A stretch of DNA of 64,000 nt from Candidatus Brevundimonas phytovorans (lineage in GTDB: Bacteria > Pseudomonadota > Alphaproteobacteria > Caulobacterales > Caulobacteraceae): contig CP119309.1 in the NCBI GenBank assembly GCA_029203145.1, forward strand, positions 3,063,001 through 3,127,000, given 5' to 3'. The notes below the pieces were generated by a model, which did no database searches, was not told the origin of the DNA, and saw only the letters and a program-made list of their open reading frames with translations. Both the position numbers and the translations under genes were made by a program. Below, in pieces: positions 32,770-41,931 of the stretch; position 1 is the first letter of the stretch, and the number at the start of each line of letters is the position of its first letter.

Positions 32770-33396
32770 GTGGCGGCCGGACAAAGAGTGAAGCCTTTGC
32801 GCGCCAAGACCGCTGAAGACCGCGCCCTGCTGGAGATGATCGACCCCGTGGCCGAGAGCCTGGGGCTGGCCGTCGTGCGCGTGCGCCTGATGGGCGGGAC
32901 CCTGCGGCGCCGCCTGCAGATCATGGCCGAGCGCGTCATCGACAACGACATCTCGGTCGAGGAATGCGCCCGCCTGTCGCGCGCCGTGTCGGAAGTGTTC
33001 GACGCCGCCGACCCGATCTCGGGCGAGTACCTGCTGGAAGTCTCGTCGCCCGGCATCGACCGGCCGCTGACCCGCCTGCTGGACTTCCAGCTGTTCGAAG
33101 GCTTCGAGGCGCGCCTGGAAACCGACCGCATGGTCGAGGGCCGCAAGCGCTTCAAGGGCGTGCTGGCCGGGGTCGAGGGCGACAACGTCGCCATCGATCT
33201 GGACGGCGAGGACGACACCGCCCTGATCCCGTTTGAATGGGTTTCGGACGCCAAGCTGGTGCTGACCGACGAGCTGCTGAAGCGGGGCGCGGCCCTGCGC
33301 GCGGCGCGCGGCGAACCCGAAGACGACGGCTTGCCGGAAGGCGAGGCCGACGACACTGACGACACGACCACCACCCCGACCAAGGACAAAGCCTGA
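32770..33396 (+). CDS. rimP: Ribosome maturation factor RimP
   Basis: A 208-residue 30S assembly factor. The N-terminal domain has LLEMIDPVAESLGLAVVRVRLMGG and ISVEECARLSRAVSEVFD; the SSPGIDRPLTRLLDFQLFEGFEARLET segment is the family signature. The C-terminal ~35 residues are an acidic, Asp/Thr-rich tail. The start is GTG at 32770; another GTG 18 bp downstream is possible. The stop overlaps the nusA ATG (TGATG). Confidence 0.94.
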   Translation: MAAGQRVKPLRAKTAEDRALLEMIDPVAESLGLAVVRVRLMGGTLRRRLQIMAERVIDNDISVEECARLSRAVSEVFDAADPISGEYLLEVSSPGIDRPLTRLLDFQLFEGFEARLETDRMVEGRKRFKGVLAGVEGDNVAIDLDGEDDTALIPFEWVSDAKLVLTDELLKRGAALRAARGEPEDDGLPEGEADDTDDTTTTPTKDKA

Positions 33397-35129
33397 TGGC
33401 CGTCACCGGTATTTCCGCCAACCGTCTCGAACTGCTCTCGATCGCCGACGCCGTCGCGCGTGAGAAGAACATCGACAAGGAAGTCGTCATCGAGGCGATC
33501 GAGGAGGCGATCCAGAAGGGCGCCAAGTCGCGTTACGGCGCCCATCACGACATCCGCGCCAAGATCGACCACAAGACCGGCGAACTGGCCCTGACCCGCC
33601 ACGTCACCATCGTGCCGGACGACTGGCAGCCGGAAGACGAGCTGGAAGAGTTCAACGACAGCGCCATGGTGCGTCTGCGCGACGCCCAGAAGCGCGACCC
33701 GGAAGCCGAGGTCGGCAAGGAATACGTCGAGGTCCTGCCGCCGTTCGAGTTCGGCCGCGTCCAGACCCAGATGGCCCGCCAGGTCGTGACCGGAAAGGTC
33801 CGTGAGGCCGAACGCGCCAACCAGTACGAAGAGTTCAAGGATCGCGTCGGCGAGATCGTCAACGGCACGGTCAAGCGCGTCGAATACGGCAACACCATCG
33901 TCGACCTGGGCCGTGGCGAAGGCATCATGCGCCGCGACCAGTCGATCCCGCGCGAAGTGTTCAACGTCGGCGACCGCGTCCGCACCTACATCTATGACGT
34001 CCGTCCCGAGGCCAAGGGCCCTCAGGTCATGCTGAGCCGCGCCCATCCGGGCTTCATGGCCAAGCTGTTCGCGCAGGAAGTGCCGGAAGTCTACGACGGC
34101 GTGATCGAGATCCGCGCCGCCGCCCGCGACGCCGGTTCGCGCGCCAAGATGGCCGTCCTGTCGAACGACAGCTCGATCGACCCCGTCGGCGCCTGCGTCG
34201 GCATGCGCGGCAGCCGCGTTCAGGCGGTCGTCGCCGAACTGCAGGGCGAGAAGATCGACATCATCCAGTGGAACGACGACGAGCCGACCTTCATCGTCAA
34301 CGCCCTGGCGCCGGCTGAAGTGGCCAAGGTGGTCATGGACGAAGACGCCGACCGCGTCGAAGTCGTGGTGCCGGACGAGCAGCTGTCGCTGGCCATCGGC
34401 CGTCGCGGCCAGAACGTGCGTCTGGCCTCGCAGCTGACCGGCTGGCAGATCGACATCATCACCGAGTCGCAGGACTCCGAGCGTCGTCAGAAGGAGTTCG
34501 CCGAGCGGACCGCCCTGTTCCAGGAAGCCCTGGACGTCGACGAGACCATCGCCCAGCTGCTGGTCACCGAAGGCTTCGCCACCATCGAAGACCTGGCCTT
34601 CGTGGAATCCTATGAAGTCGCCGAGATCGAAGGCTTCGACGAGGACACCGCCGAAGAACTGCAGACCCGCGCTCGCGAGTTCCTGGACCGCAAGGCCGCT
34701 GAACTGGACGCCAAGCGCGTCGCCCTGGGCGTCGAGGACGACGTCCTGGCCGTTCCGGGCGTCACCGGCGCCATCGCCGTCGCCCTGGGCGAAGGCGGCG
34801 TGAAGACGGTCGAAGACCTGGCCGACCTGGCCACCGACGAAATCCGCGGCGGCTATGAAGTCCGCAACGGCGAGCGCGTGAAGGTTCCGGGCGTTCTGGA
34901 AAGCTTCGGCCTGTCGCAACAGGACGCCGAGCTGCTGATCCTCCAGGCCCGCGTGGCCGCCGGCTGGATCGACGCCTCGGAACTGCCGCAGGTCGAGGAG
35001 CCCGAGCCCGAGTATGAGGACGAAATCTTCGCCGACGCCGGTGAAGAGGGCGTCGAAGACGCGGCCGAGGCCGTTGATGTCGATGCGGAGGTCCTCGTCG
35101 AGGATCTCGAGCCGACCCAAGACGCGTGA
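33396..35129 (+). CDS. nusA: Transcription termination/antitermination factor NusA
   Basis: A 577-residue elongation factor. The order is the NusA N-domain (RLELLSIADAVAREKNIDKEVVIEAIEEAIQKGAKSRYG), S1 domain (GEIVNGTVKRVEYGNTIVDLGRGEGIMRRDQSIPRE), two KH domains (DPVGACVGMRGSRVQAV and LSLAIGRRGQNVRLASQLTGW), then two acidic repeat domains (helix-hairpin-helix type) and a strongly acidic end (EPEPEYEDEIFADAGEEG...). It binds RNA polymerase and nascent RNA. Second gene of the superoperon, with its start coupled to rimP. Confidence 0.97.
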   Translation: MAVTGISANRLELLSIADAVAREKNIDKEVVIEAIEEAIQKGAKSRYGAHHDIRAKIDHKTGELALTRHVTIVPDDWQPEDELEEFNDSAMVRLRDAQKRDPEAEVGKEYVEVLPPFEFGRVQTQMARQVVTGKVREAERANQYEEFKDRVGEIVNGTVKRVEYGNTIVDLGRGEGIMRRDQSIPREVFNVGDRVRTYIYDVRPEAKGPQVMLSRAHPGFMAKLFAQEVPEVYDGVIEIRAAARDAGSRAKMAVLSNDSSIDPVGACVGMRGSRVQAVVAELQGEKIDIIQWNDDEPTFIVNALAPAEVAKVVMDEDADRVEVVVPDEQLSLAIGRRGQNVRLASQLTGWQIDIITESQDSERRQKEFAERTALFQEALDVDETIAQLLVTEGFATIEDLAFVESYEVAEIEGFDEDTAEELQTRAREFLDRKAAELDAKRVALGVEDDVLAVPGVTGAIAVALGEGGVKTVEDLADLATDEIRGGYEVRNGERVKVPGVLESFGLSQQDAELLILQARVAAGWIDASELPQVEEPEPEYEDEIFADAGEEGVEDAAEAVDVDAEVLVEDLEPTQDA

Positions 35130-35147
35130 TGGGAGCCGCAGCTGTCC

Positions 35148-35852
35148 ATGACCCCGAACGAGGCGCTGATCGATAGAGACCGTCAGGACCTGGTGACCCG
35201 CCAGGTTCTCGATGAATCTCGCCTGATCCGCTTCGTGCCGGCGCCGGACGGCTCGGTCGCCCCCGATCTGGCGCGCAAGCTGCCCGGCCGCGGCCTCTGG
35301 GTCGCCGCCGACCGCGCCTCGATCGAGACGGCGGTGAAGAAGAACCTGTTCGCCCGCTCGGCCAAGGCGCCGCTGAAACCGGCGGCGGACCTGGCCGACA
35401 TGGTCGAGAAGCTGCTGGTTCGGCGCTGTCTTGACCAACTGGGTCTTGCCCGGCGCGAAGGCGTGCTTATCTCTGGTTTTGAAAAGAGCGCCGCCGCCAT
35501 TCGCGGAGGCCGCGCCGCCTGGGTCATCGAGGCCGCCGACGGCGCCGCCGACGGTCGAGGCAAGCTTCTGGCGCTCGCAAAACACCCGTCCCCGGCGCCC
35601 AAAATCTGCGGCGCCTTCAGCGCGGACGATTTGAGTTTGGCCCTTGGGCTGGAAAATGCGATACACGCCGTCCTGCTGAAAGGCGGGCGAGCCGATCGCT
35701 GGACCATAGAGGTCGAGCGACTGGCGGGATTTCGGCCTCTGCGTCCAGAGAGCTGGCGCCGGGTAGGTCCCGGCGACGGCGCCGAGGACGACCGGGGCGA
35801 GACCCCGGAACGAGAGCCTGAGGCTTTTGGCGGACGAGGCCCTGCTTCCTGA
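35148..35852 (+). CDS. ylxR: YlxR/DUF448 RNA-binding protein with L7Ae-like domain
   Basis: A 234-residue protein. The YlxR domain is recognised by SRLIRFVPAPDGSVAPDLARKLPGRGLWVAADRASIETAVKKNLF; the L7Ae/L30e-like domain by LLVRRCLDQLGLARREGVLISGFEKSAAAIRGGRAAWVIEAADGAADGRGKLL and a final Arg-rich tail. In many YlxR proteins a Cys-containing segment of the type RCIxTGE opens the fold; here it reads RQDLVTRQ, without the Cys. Its place between nusA and infB is conserved; relatives are implicated in RNA processing. Confidence 0.92.
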   Translation: MTPNEALIDRDRQDLVTRQVLDESRLIRFVPAPDGSVAPDLARKLPGRGLWVAADRASIETAVKKNLFARSAKAPLKPAADLADMVEKLLVRRCLDQLGLARREGVLISGFEKSAAAIRGGRAAWVIEAADGAADGRGKLLALAKHPSPAPKICGAFSADDLSLALGLENAIHAVLLKGGRADRWTIEVERLAGFRPLRPESWRRVGPGDGAEDDRGETPEREPEAFGGRGPAS

Positions 35853-35931
35853 CCGGGAAGCGGGACCACGCCCGGCTATGGGTGTTTGACGAGACGATGG
35901 CGGAATTCTCCGCCCCGAGTAAAGCGACCGG

Positions 35932-38900
35932 ATGAGCGACGAAAACGACAAGACCGAAGACGGTAAGACCCCTGCCAACGCGCCTTCTCAAACGGGGCCG
36001 CGCGCTCCGCTGAGCCTGAAGCCGCGCGCGGCGGGATCGGTCTCGACCGGCACCGTGAAGCAGAGCTTCAGCCACGGACGTTCCAAGACCGTGGTCGTCG
36101 AGACGAAGCGCCGCGCCGGCGCAGCCCCCGGACATCAGCGTCCGCAGGGCTTCGACGTCTCGCGCCCGCGCGCCGATCAGGCCGGGTCCAACGCCCCGCG
36201 CGGCGCCGCGCCGCGTCCGGCCGGCGGCGCCCTGTCGCTCGAGGAACAGGAGGCGCGTCGCCGCGCCATCGCCCTGGCCACCCAGGCCCAGGCTGAGCGC
36301 GCCCGCGCCGCCGACGCCGAGAAGGCCGCCCGCGAAGCCGCGCAACGCGACCAGGCCGCCGCCGCCGAACAGGCCGCCAACGCCGCTCGCGCGGAAGCCG
36401 CCGCCGCCCAGGCCGCCGCCGACGCCGCCCGCGCCGAGGCCGCCAAGCTGACGGCCGCCGCGCCGCCCGCCGCCCCGGCCAAGCCGGCGGCTCCCAAGGT
36501 GGAGCTGCCCAAGGTCGAGCTGCCCAAGCCGCTCGTGCCCGCCCCGACGCCGGCCCCAGCCCCGGTCGCCGCCGCGCCGGCCGCTCCGGCCCCGCGACCG
36601 GCCCCGCCGGCGCGTCCGGTGGTCAACTTCGGCCAGCGCACGCCCAAGATCCCGACCGGCCGCGCGCCGATCGAGCGTCCGGCCTTCGGCGGCCGCTCGG
36701 CCCGCGAACAGGCCATGGGCGAGGGCGACCGTCCCGCATCGGACCGTCCCCAGGCTTCGGACCGCCCGCAAGGCGCGCGTCCCCAGGATCGTAACCAGGG
36801 CGATCGTCCGCAAGGCGCCCGTCCGGCCGCCAGCCAGACCGTCCGCTATTCGGCCCTGAACCCGAAACCGGCCCCCGGCGCCGCCCGTCCGGGCGCCGCC
36901 CGCACTGGCCCCGGCGGTCGTCCCGCCCCGAACGCGCCGCCGGCCACGCCCGACGTGGCCCGTCCCAGCCGTGCGCCGGGCGTCGGCTTCGGTCGTCCGG
37001 TCGGTCGTGACGACGATCGCGACAAGCGCTTCTCGGACGCCGGCAAGGCCGTGTCGCGCACCCGCGGCGAACCCAAGCGCCGTGAAGGCCGCCTGACCAT
37101 CCAGTCGGTCGCCGGCGACGGCGACACCGCCGAGCGCATGCGCTCGCTGGCCTCGGTCCGCCGCGCCCGCGAACGCGAGAAGGAAAAGCGCAAGGGCGGC
37201 TCGACGGACGCGCCGAACCGGCCGCGTGAAGTCGTCATCCCTGACGTCATCACCGTGCAGGAGCTGTCCAACCGGATGGCCGTCCGCGGCGTCGACATCA
37301 TCAAATTCCTGATGCGTCAGGGCCTGATGATGAAGATCAACGACGTGATCGACTCCGACACCGCCGAACTGGTGGCCGAAGAGTTCGGCATGGCCGTCAA
37401 GCGCGTGTCGGAATCCGACGTCGAGGAAGGCTTCATCGCCGAGGCCGACGACGAAGGCGCCACCACCCTGCGCGCTCCGGTCGTGGCCATCATGGGCCAC
37501 GTCGACCACGGCAAGACCTCGCTGCTCGACGCCCTGCGCACGACCGACGTCGCCGGCGGCGAAGCCGGCGGCATCACCCAGCACATCGGCGCCTATCAGG
37601 TGCGTCTGGAAGACGGCCAACGCGTCACCTTCCTCGACACCCCGGGCCACGCCGCCTTCTCGGCGATGCGGGCGCGCGGCGCCAACGTCACCGATATCGT
37701 GGTCCTGGTCGTGGCCGCCGACGACGGCGTCATGCCGCAGACGATCGAAGCCATCCGCCACGCCAAGGCCGCCAACGCGCCCCTGATCGTCGCGGTCAAC
37801 AAGATCGACAAGCCGGACGCCAACGCTCAGAAGATCGTCAACGAGCTGCTGCAGCACGAAGTCATCGCTGAAAGCCTGGGCGGCGACACCCAGATCATCG
37901 AGGTGTCGGCCAAGAACCGCATCAACCTCGACGGTCTGATCAACGCCATCCTGCTGCAGGCCGAGGTCATGGACCTGCGGGCCAACCCGGACCGTTCGGC
38001 CGAAGGCGTGGTCATCGAGGCCAAGCTGGACAAGGGCCGCGGCCCGGTCGCCACCGTCCTGGTCAAGCGCGGCACGCTGAAGCGCGGCGACATCGTCGTG
38101 GCCGGCTCCGCCTGGGGCAAGGCGCGCGCTCTGCTGGACGAACGCAACGCCCAACTGACCGAAGCCGGTCCCTCCGTCCCGGTCGAGATTCTCGGCCTGT
38201 CGGAAGCACCCTCGCCGGGCGACGTCTTCGCCGTGGTGGAGAGCGAGGCCCGCGCCCGCGAACTGACCGAATATCGCGAGCGTGCGCGCCGCGAGAAGAA
38301 CCAGGTCTCGGGCGGCTCGGTCTCGCTGGTCGACATGATGTCGAAGCTGCAGTCCAAGAAGGTCTCGGAACTGCCGGTCGTCATCAAGGCGGACGTGCAG
38401 GGTTCGGCCGAAGCCATCGTCGGCTCGCTGGAGAAGATGGGCAACGACGAAGTCCGCGCCCGCACCGTCTATTCGGGCGCCGGCGGCATCACCGAGAGCG
38501 ACGTCAATCTGGCCAAGTCGGCCGGGGCGCCGATCCTCGGCTTCAACGTTCGCGCCTCCAAGCAGGCGCGCGACCTGGCCGAGCGTGAAGGCGTCGAGAT
38601 CCGCTACTACTCGATCATCTACGACCTGCTGGACGACATGAAGGGCGTGCTCTCGGGCATGCTGGCGCCGCTGCAACGCGAAACCTTCCTCGGCAACGCC
38701 AAGGTGCTTCAGGTCTTCGACATCACCAAGGTCGGCAAGATCGCCGGTTGCCGGGTGTCGGAAGGCGTGGTCCGCAAGGGCGCGCGCGTCCGTATCGTTC
38801 GCGACGACGTGGTGGTGCTGGAACTGGGCGTCCTCAACACGCTCAAGCGCTTCAAGGACGAGGTCAACGAAGTGCCCTCGGGCCAGGAGTGCGGCATGCA

Positions 38901-38982
38901 GTTCCAGGGCTTCCAGGACATCAAGGAAGGCGACTACATCGAGTGCTTCACCGTGGAATCGGTCAAGCGCACCCTGGACTAA
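35932..38982 (+). CDS. infB: Translation initiation factor IF-2
   Basis: A 1016-residue GTPase that places fMet-tRNA on the 30S subunit. A very long Ala/Pro/Arg-rich N-terminal part (to about residue 430, with Ala/Glu coiled coil at ~100-180) precedes the IF2-N module (VQELSNRMAVRGVDIIKFLMRQG). G motifs are GHVDHGKT (from residue 522), DTPGH (from 569) and NKID (from 623). The C-terminal domains are complete, ending in VESVKRTLD. The size, near 1000 residues, is usual for Caulobacterales. A terminator follows. Confidence 0.98.
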   Translation: MSDENDKTEDGKTPANAPSQTGPRAPLSLKPRAAGSVSTGTVKQSFSHGRSKTVVVETKRRAGAAPGHQRPQGFDVSRPRADQAGSNAPRGAAPRPAGGALSLEEQEARRRAIALATQAQAERARAADAEKAAREAAQRDQAAAAEQAANAARAEAAAAQAAADAARAEAAKLTAAAPPAAPAKPAAPKVELPKVELPKPLVPAPTPAPAPVAAAPAAPAPRPAPPARPVVNFGQRTPKIPTGRAPIERPAFGGRSAREQAMGEGDRPASDRPQASDRPQGARPQDRNQGDRPQGARPAASQTVRYSALNPKPAPGAARPGAARTGPGGRPAPNAPPATPDVARPSRAPGVGFGRPVGRDDDRDKRFSDAGKAVSRTRGEPKRREGRLTIQSVAGDGDTAERMRSLASVRRAREREKEKRKGGSTDAPNRPREVVIPDVITVQELSNRMAVRGVDIIKFLMRQGLMMKINDVIDSDTAELVAEEFGMAVKRVSESDVEEGFIAEADDEGATTLRAPVVAIMGHVDHGKTSLLDALRTTDVAGGEAGGITQHIGAYQVRLEDGQRVTFLDTPGHAAFSAMRARGANVTDIVVLVVAADDGVMPQTIEAIRHAKAANAPLIVAVNKIDKPDANAQKIVNELLQHEVIAESLGGDTQIIEVSAKNRINLDGLINAILLQAEVMDLRANPDRSAEGVVIEAKLDKGRGPVATVLVKRGTLKRGDIVVAGSAWGKARALLDERNAQLTEAGPSVPVEILGLSEAPSPGDVFAVVESEARARELTEYRERARREKNQVSGGSVSLVDMMSKLQSKKVSELPVVIKADVQGSAEAIVGSLEKMGNDEVRARTVYSGAGGITESDVNLAKSAGAPILGFNVRASKQARDLAEREGVEIRYYSIIYDLLDDMKGVLSGMLAPLQRETFLGNAKVLQVFDITKVGKIAGCRVSEGVVRKGARVRIVRDDVVVLELGVLNTLKRFKDEVNEVPSGQECGMQFQGFQDIKEGDYIECFTVESVKRTLD

Positions 38983-39009
38983 ACAGGTCCAGCTTCGCTC
39001 AAGGCTTCA

Positions 39010-39046
39010 GGGCGCGGTCTCGCAAGGGACCGCGCCCTTTGTCTTT
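39010..39046 (+). terminator. Terminator after infB
   Basis: GGGCGCGGTC and GACCGCGCCC pair around an 8-base loop, followed by TTTGTCTTTT. It separates infB from the next two genes and from rbfA. Confidence 0.85.
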
Positions 39047-39129
39047 TCCGGTCCAGGCTTCACGGCGGCCGGCGATCCCGTTACGCTCCACCCGGTCGCC
39101 GGGGGGCGTGTTTCAACGACGGGGTCGCC

Positions 39130-39654
39130 ATGCGTCGCCATATCCTGATTTCGGCGCTGCTGGTCGCCTCCGCCACGGCGGGCGCGGCGGCCGCCGACAC
39201 GCGCTTCCTGGCCTTTGACGCGCGCGACCGCACGACCCAGGCCCTGACGCGCGGCGTGACCCTGGAGGTTGATCGCGGCCTCTTCGGCGCCGTGGCGGTG
39301 CGCAATCTGTTTTCCAGCACCTCGCGCGGGTCTGCCCGGTTCGAGCGGGGCGGACCCGACGCCGTTCGCCGCGCCCTTCCGGCGGGGGCCAGCGAGAGCG
39401 GGGTCTATGCGATCGTCCAGGAAGGCGACGGCCGCGGCCTGGCCCGCGCCCTCTGCCCCGGCGCGGATGAAAGCTGGCTGGTGATCGGGCGGGTCAAGGC
39501 GGGCCGTCCCATGACCATGCAGGCCGTCGGCCGCTGGAGCGACGGTCAGTATCGCCACTGCGTCCAGCTGAACTACGACTATCGCGGCGAATGGGCGACG
39601 CAGGCTGGTGCGGGGCCGGCCAAGGACGCCCCCCTGGCCTTCGGCCCGAACTGA
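39130..39654 (+). CDS. Exported hypothetical protein
   Basis: A 174-residue protein with a signal peptide (MRRHILISALLVASATAGAAAADT) and then a soluble domain of about 150 residues: TRFLAFDARDRTTQALTRGVTLEVDRGLFGAVAVRNLFSS, two cysteines (RALCPGADE and YRHCVQL) that may pair, and QLNYDYRGEW. I do not recognise the family. It is followed 7 bp later by the DUF2459 gene, so both may be co-expressed. Its place between infB and rbfA interrupts a usually tight cluster. Confidence 0.7.
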   Translation: MRRHILISALLVASATAGAAAADTRFLAFDARDRTTQALTRGVTLEVDRGLFGAVAVRNLFSSTSRGSARFERGGPDAVRRALPAGASESGVYAIVQEGDGRGLARALCPGADESWLVIGRVKAGRPMTMQAVGRWSDGQYRHCVQLNYDYRGEWATQAGAGPAKDAPLAFGPN

Positions 39655-39661
39655 CGTCGGC

Positions 39662-40366
39662 GTGCCGGGCCGCTTCCTGATCGCGGCCCTGATCGGTCTG
39701 ATCGCGGCTCTGTGGACGCTGAGCCGCCCCGGCGATCCCGCCCTCTATCCGGTTGGGCCGGACGAGGCGGGGGTGGTCGTCTATCTGCTCGATAACGGTT
39801 TTCACACTGACCTGGCCGTGCCGCGCGCGGCCCTGATGGACGGGGGCGGGCCACTAGCTGCGGCGACGGCGGGCCTGGCCCCCGGCGACTGGGTCCTGGT
39901 CGGCTGGGGCGATGCGACCTTCTATGTCGACCAGAGCCCGATTTCGGGGCGGCTGGCCGACGGGGCGCGGGCCTTTCTGCGGCCCGGCAACGCCTCGGTC
40001 GTCATGCTGGCCCCCGTGACGACCGACCCGGCGCGACGGTTCCGGCCCGAGGATCGTCAGGCGCTCAGGCTGTCGACGGGCGGCATGGCGGCCTTGCGGG
40101 CGCGGATCGAGGCTTCGCTGGCGACCGATGCGGCGGGGCGGCCGGTTCTGGCGACGGCCCGGTCCGGCGACGAGGCCCGCTTCTTCGCCAGCCGCGAGAC
40201 CTTCTGGATCGGCCACCTGTGCAACCACTGGACGGCGGACCTGCTGTCGGCGGCGGGATTGCCGATCCGGCCCTGGCGCACCCTGACCTCGGGCGAGGTG
40301 ATGCGCACGGCGGCGCGGGGCCAGACCGATGCGGCCAAGCTGGACTTGCAGCCCGTCCGCGACTAG
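39662..40366 (+). CDS. DUF2459/TIGR02117 family protein
   Basis: A 234-residue protein with an N-terminal membrane anchor (FLIAALIGLIAALWTL), then VVVYLLDNGFHTDLAVPRAAL, DWVLVGWGDATFYVD, and a C-terminal FWIGHLCNHWTADLLSAAGLPIRPWRTLTSGEV with a Cys-Asn-His cluster. The NGFHTD and CNxWTA wording is that of DUF2459, whose Cys/His placement suggests a papain-like hydrolase; activity is not established. The start GTG at 39662 lies 7 bp after the preceding stop. Confidence 0.85.
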   Translation: MPGRFLIAALIGLIAALWTLSRPGDPALYPVGPDEAGVVVYLLDNGFHTDLAVPRAALMDGGGPLAAATAGLAPGDWVLVGWGDATFYVDQSPISGRLADGARAFLRPGNASVVMLAPVTTDPARRFRPEDRQALRLSTGGMAALRARIEASLATDAAGRPVLATARSGDEARFFASRETFWIGHLCNHWTADLLSAAGLPIRPWRTLTSGEVMRTAARGQTDAAKLDLQPVRD

Positions 40367-40428
40367 ACCCCGCCCTTCGCTTTTTCAGCCGGCGTCCGAT
40401 CCCCGGCGAGCGACAAGGGAGGCGCGCC

Positions 40429-40947
40429 ATGAGCCGCAAACAGCATACCCGCAACGCCACCGGTCCCCAGGGCCCGTCCCAGCGCCAGCTGCGCGCCGGC
40501 GAACTGATCCGTCACGCCCTGGTCGACGTGCTGCGCGAGCACGGCATCCACGACGAGGCTCTGGCCGGGGTGTCGATCACCGTGACCGAGGTGCGCCTGT
40601 CCCCGGACCTGCGCCACGCCACCTGCTTCGTCGAGCCCTTGGGCGCCGGGGTCAAGACCGCCGAGACGGCCGGCCAGGAGCCGGTCATCATCAAGGCCCT
40701 GAACACCCACGCCAAATTCCTGCGCGGTCAGCTGGGTCGCCTGATCGACATGAAATACACCCCCGACCTGAAGTTCCGTCACGACGAGAGCTTCGAGGCG
40801 GCCAGCTACATGGACCGGCTGATGGACGACCCGCGCATCCGCGCCGACCTGGACCGGCCGACCCAGTCGGAAGATGAGCCGGAAGCCGCCGAGCAGGACG
40901 ACGGGTCTCAAGCAGCGCAAGGCGCGGTAGGCTCGAAGGAAGACTAG
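40429..40947 (+). CDS. rbfA: Ribosome-binding factor A with a repeat-encoded tail
   Basis: A 172-residue 30S maturation factor. The KH-type core is clear: QRQLRAGELIRHALVDVLREHGIHDEALAGVSITVTEVRLSPDLRHATCFVEPLG and KALNTHAKFLRGQLGRLIDMKYTPDLKFRHDESFEAASYMDRL. The acidic C-terminal tail is disordered, and residues 160-168 (SQAAQGAVG) are encoded by a family A palindromic repeat in the same phase as the copies in glpK. Only four residues follow it. The start has AAGGGAGG upstream. Confidence 0.95.
   Translation: MSRKQHTRNATGPQGPSQRQLRAGELIRHALVDVLREHGIHDEALAGVSITVTEVRLSPDLRHATCFVEPLGAGVKTAETAGQEPVIIKALNTHAKFLRGQLGRLIDMKYTPDLKFRHDESFEAASYMDRLMDDPRIRADLDRPTQSEDEPEAAEQDDGSQAAQGAVGSKED
40905..40932 (+). 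repeat. Family A palindromic repeat inside rbfA
   Basis: A 28-bp unit starts GTCTCAAGCAGCGC and ends GCGGTAGGC. The inner stem GCGC/GCGC differs from the glpK copies but still pairs, and the same codon phase is used. It encodes the end of the RbfA tail. Confidence 0.8.
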
Positions 40948-40951
40948 GCCC

Positions 40952-41884
40952 ATGGCGCGCAGGAAGAAGGGCGAGATCGTCAACGGCTGGGTCTGTCTCG
41001 ACAAGGCCTATGAGATGGGCTCGACCGAGGCCGTGACCAAGGTGCGCCGTCTGTTCGACGCCCAGAAGGCGGGCCACGCCGGCACCCTGGACCCTCTGGC
41101 TTCGGGCATCCTGCCCATCGCCCTGGGCGAGGCGACCAAGACCGTGCCCTTCATGATGGACGCCGAGAAGGTCTATCGCTTCACCATCCACTGGGGCGTC
41201 TCGACCGACAGCCTGGACCGCGAGGGCGAGATCATCGGCCGTTCCGACGTGCGGCCCTCGGTCGAGGCGGTCAAGGCGGCCCTGCCGGCCTTCGTCGGCG
41301 AGATCGATCAGGTCCCGCCCCAGTTCTCGGCCATTCGCGTCAACGGCGAGCGGGCCTATGACCTGGCGCGCGACGGGGCCGAGTTCGAGCTGGAAGCGCG
41401 CAAGGTGACGATCCACGAGGCGGCGGTGACCGACGCCCCGGACGCCGACCACGTCGAAATCACGATGCGGACCGGCAAGGGCGTCTATGTCCGCTCGCTG
41501 GCTCGCGACCTGGCCGCCATGCTGGGCGCCGAGGGGCATGTTTCCGCCCTGCGCCGCGAACGCGTGGGGCCGTTCTCGACCGAGAACGCCGTCACTCTGG
41601 ATTTTCTCGCCGATCTGGCGCATAAGGGCGCCGCCTTGGAAGGCTTGCTGCCCGTTTCGACCGCTCTGGACGACATCCCGGATCTGGCCGTTACGGAACA
41701 GGACGCCTTCTCGCTGAGGCAGGGTCGGCCGATCGTTCTGCTCCCCCGTCAGGTTGAAACCTTGAAGAGCCAGCTTTCCGCCGGTTCGCGCACGGTGTCG
41801 GCCTTTGTGGGAGAAACCCTGGTCGCGCTCTGCACCATGCGGGCCGGACGGCTAGAACCCGACCGCGTTTTCAATCTCCCCTAG
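40952..41884 (+). CDS. truB: tRNA pseudouridine(55) synthase
   Basis: A 310-residue enzyme that makes psi55 in the T loop of tRNA. Seen are GEIVNGWVCLDKAYEMGS, the catalytic motif GHAGTLDPLASGILPIALGEATK with nucleophile D47, VYRFTIHWGVSTDSLDREGE, and VYVRSLARDLAAMLG. The ATG follows the rbfA stop by 4 bp. Length matches alphaproteobacterial TruB, with the C-terminal PUA-like part. Confidence 0.97.
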   Translation: MARRKKGEIVNGWVCLDKAYEMGSTEAVTKVRRLFDAQKAGHAGTLDPLASGILPIALGEATKTVPFMMDAEKVYRFTIHWGVSTDSLDREGEIIGRSDVRPSVEAVKAALPAFVGEIDQVPPQFSAIRVNGERAYDLARDGAEFELEARKVTIHEAAVTDAPDADHVEITMRTGKGVYVRSLARDLAAMLGAEGHVSALRRERVGPFSTENAVTLDFLADLAHKGAALEGLLPVSTALDDIPDLAVTEQDAFSLRQGRPIVLLPRQVETLKSQLSAGSRTVSAFVGETLVALCTMRAGRLEPDRVFNLP

Positions 41885-41931
41885 CGCCGGCTTTCGAGCG
41901 GCGCGACAGGGCTCCAACATGGAGACCTACG

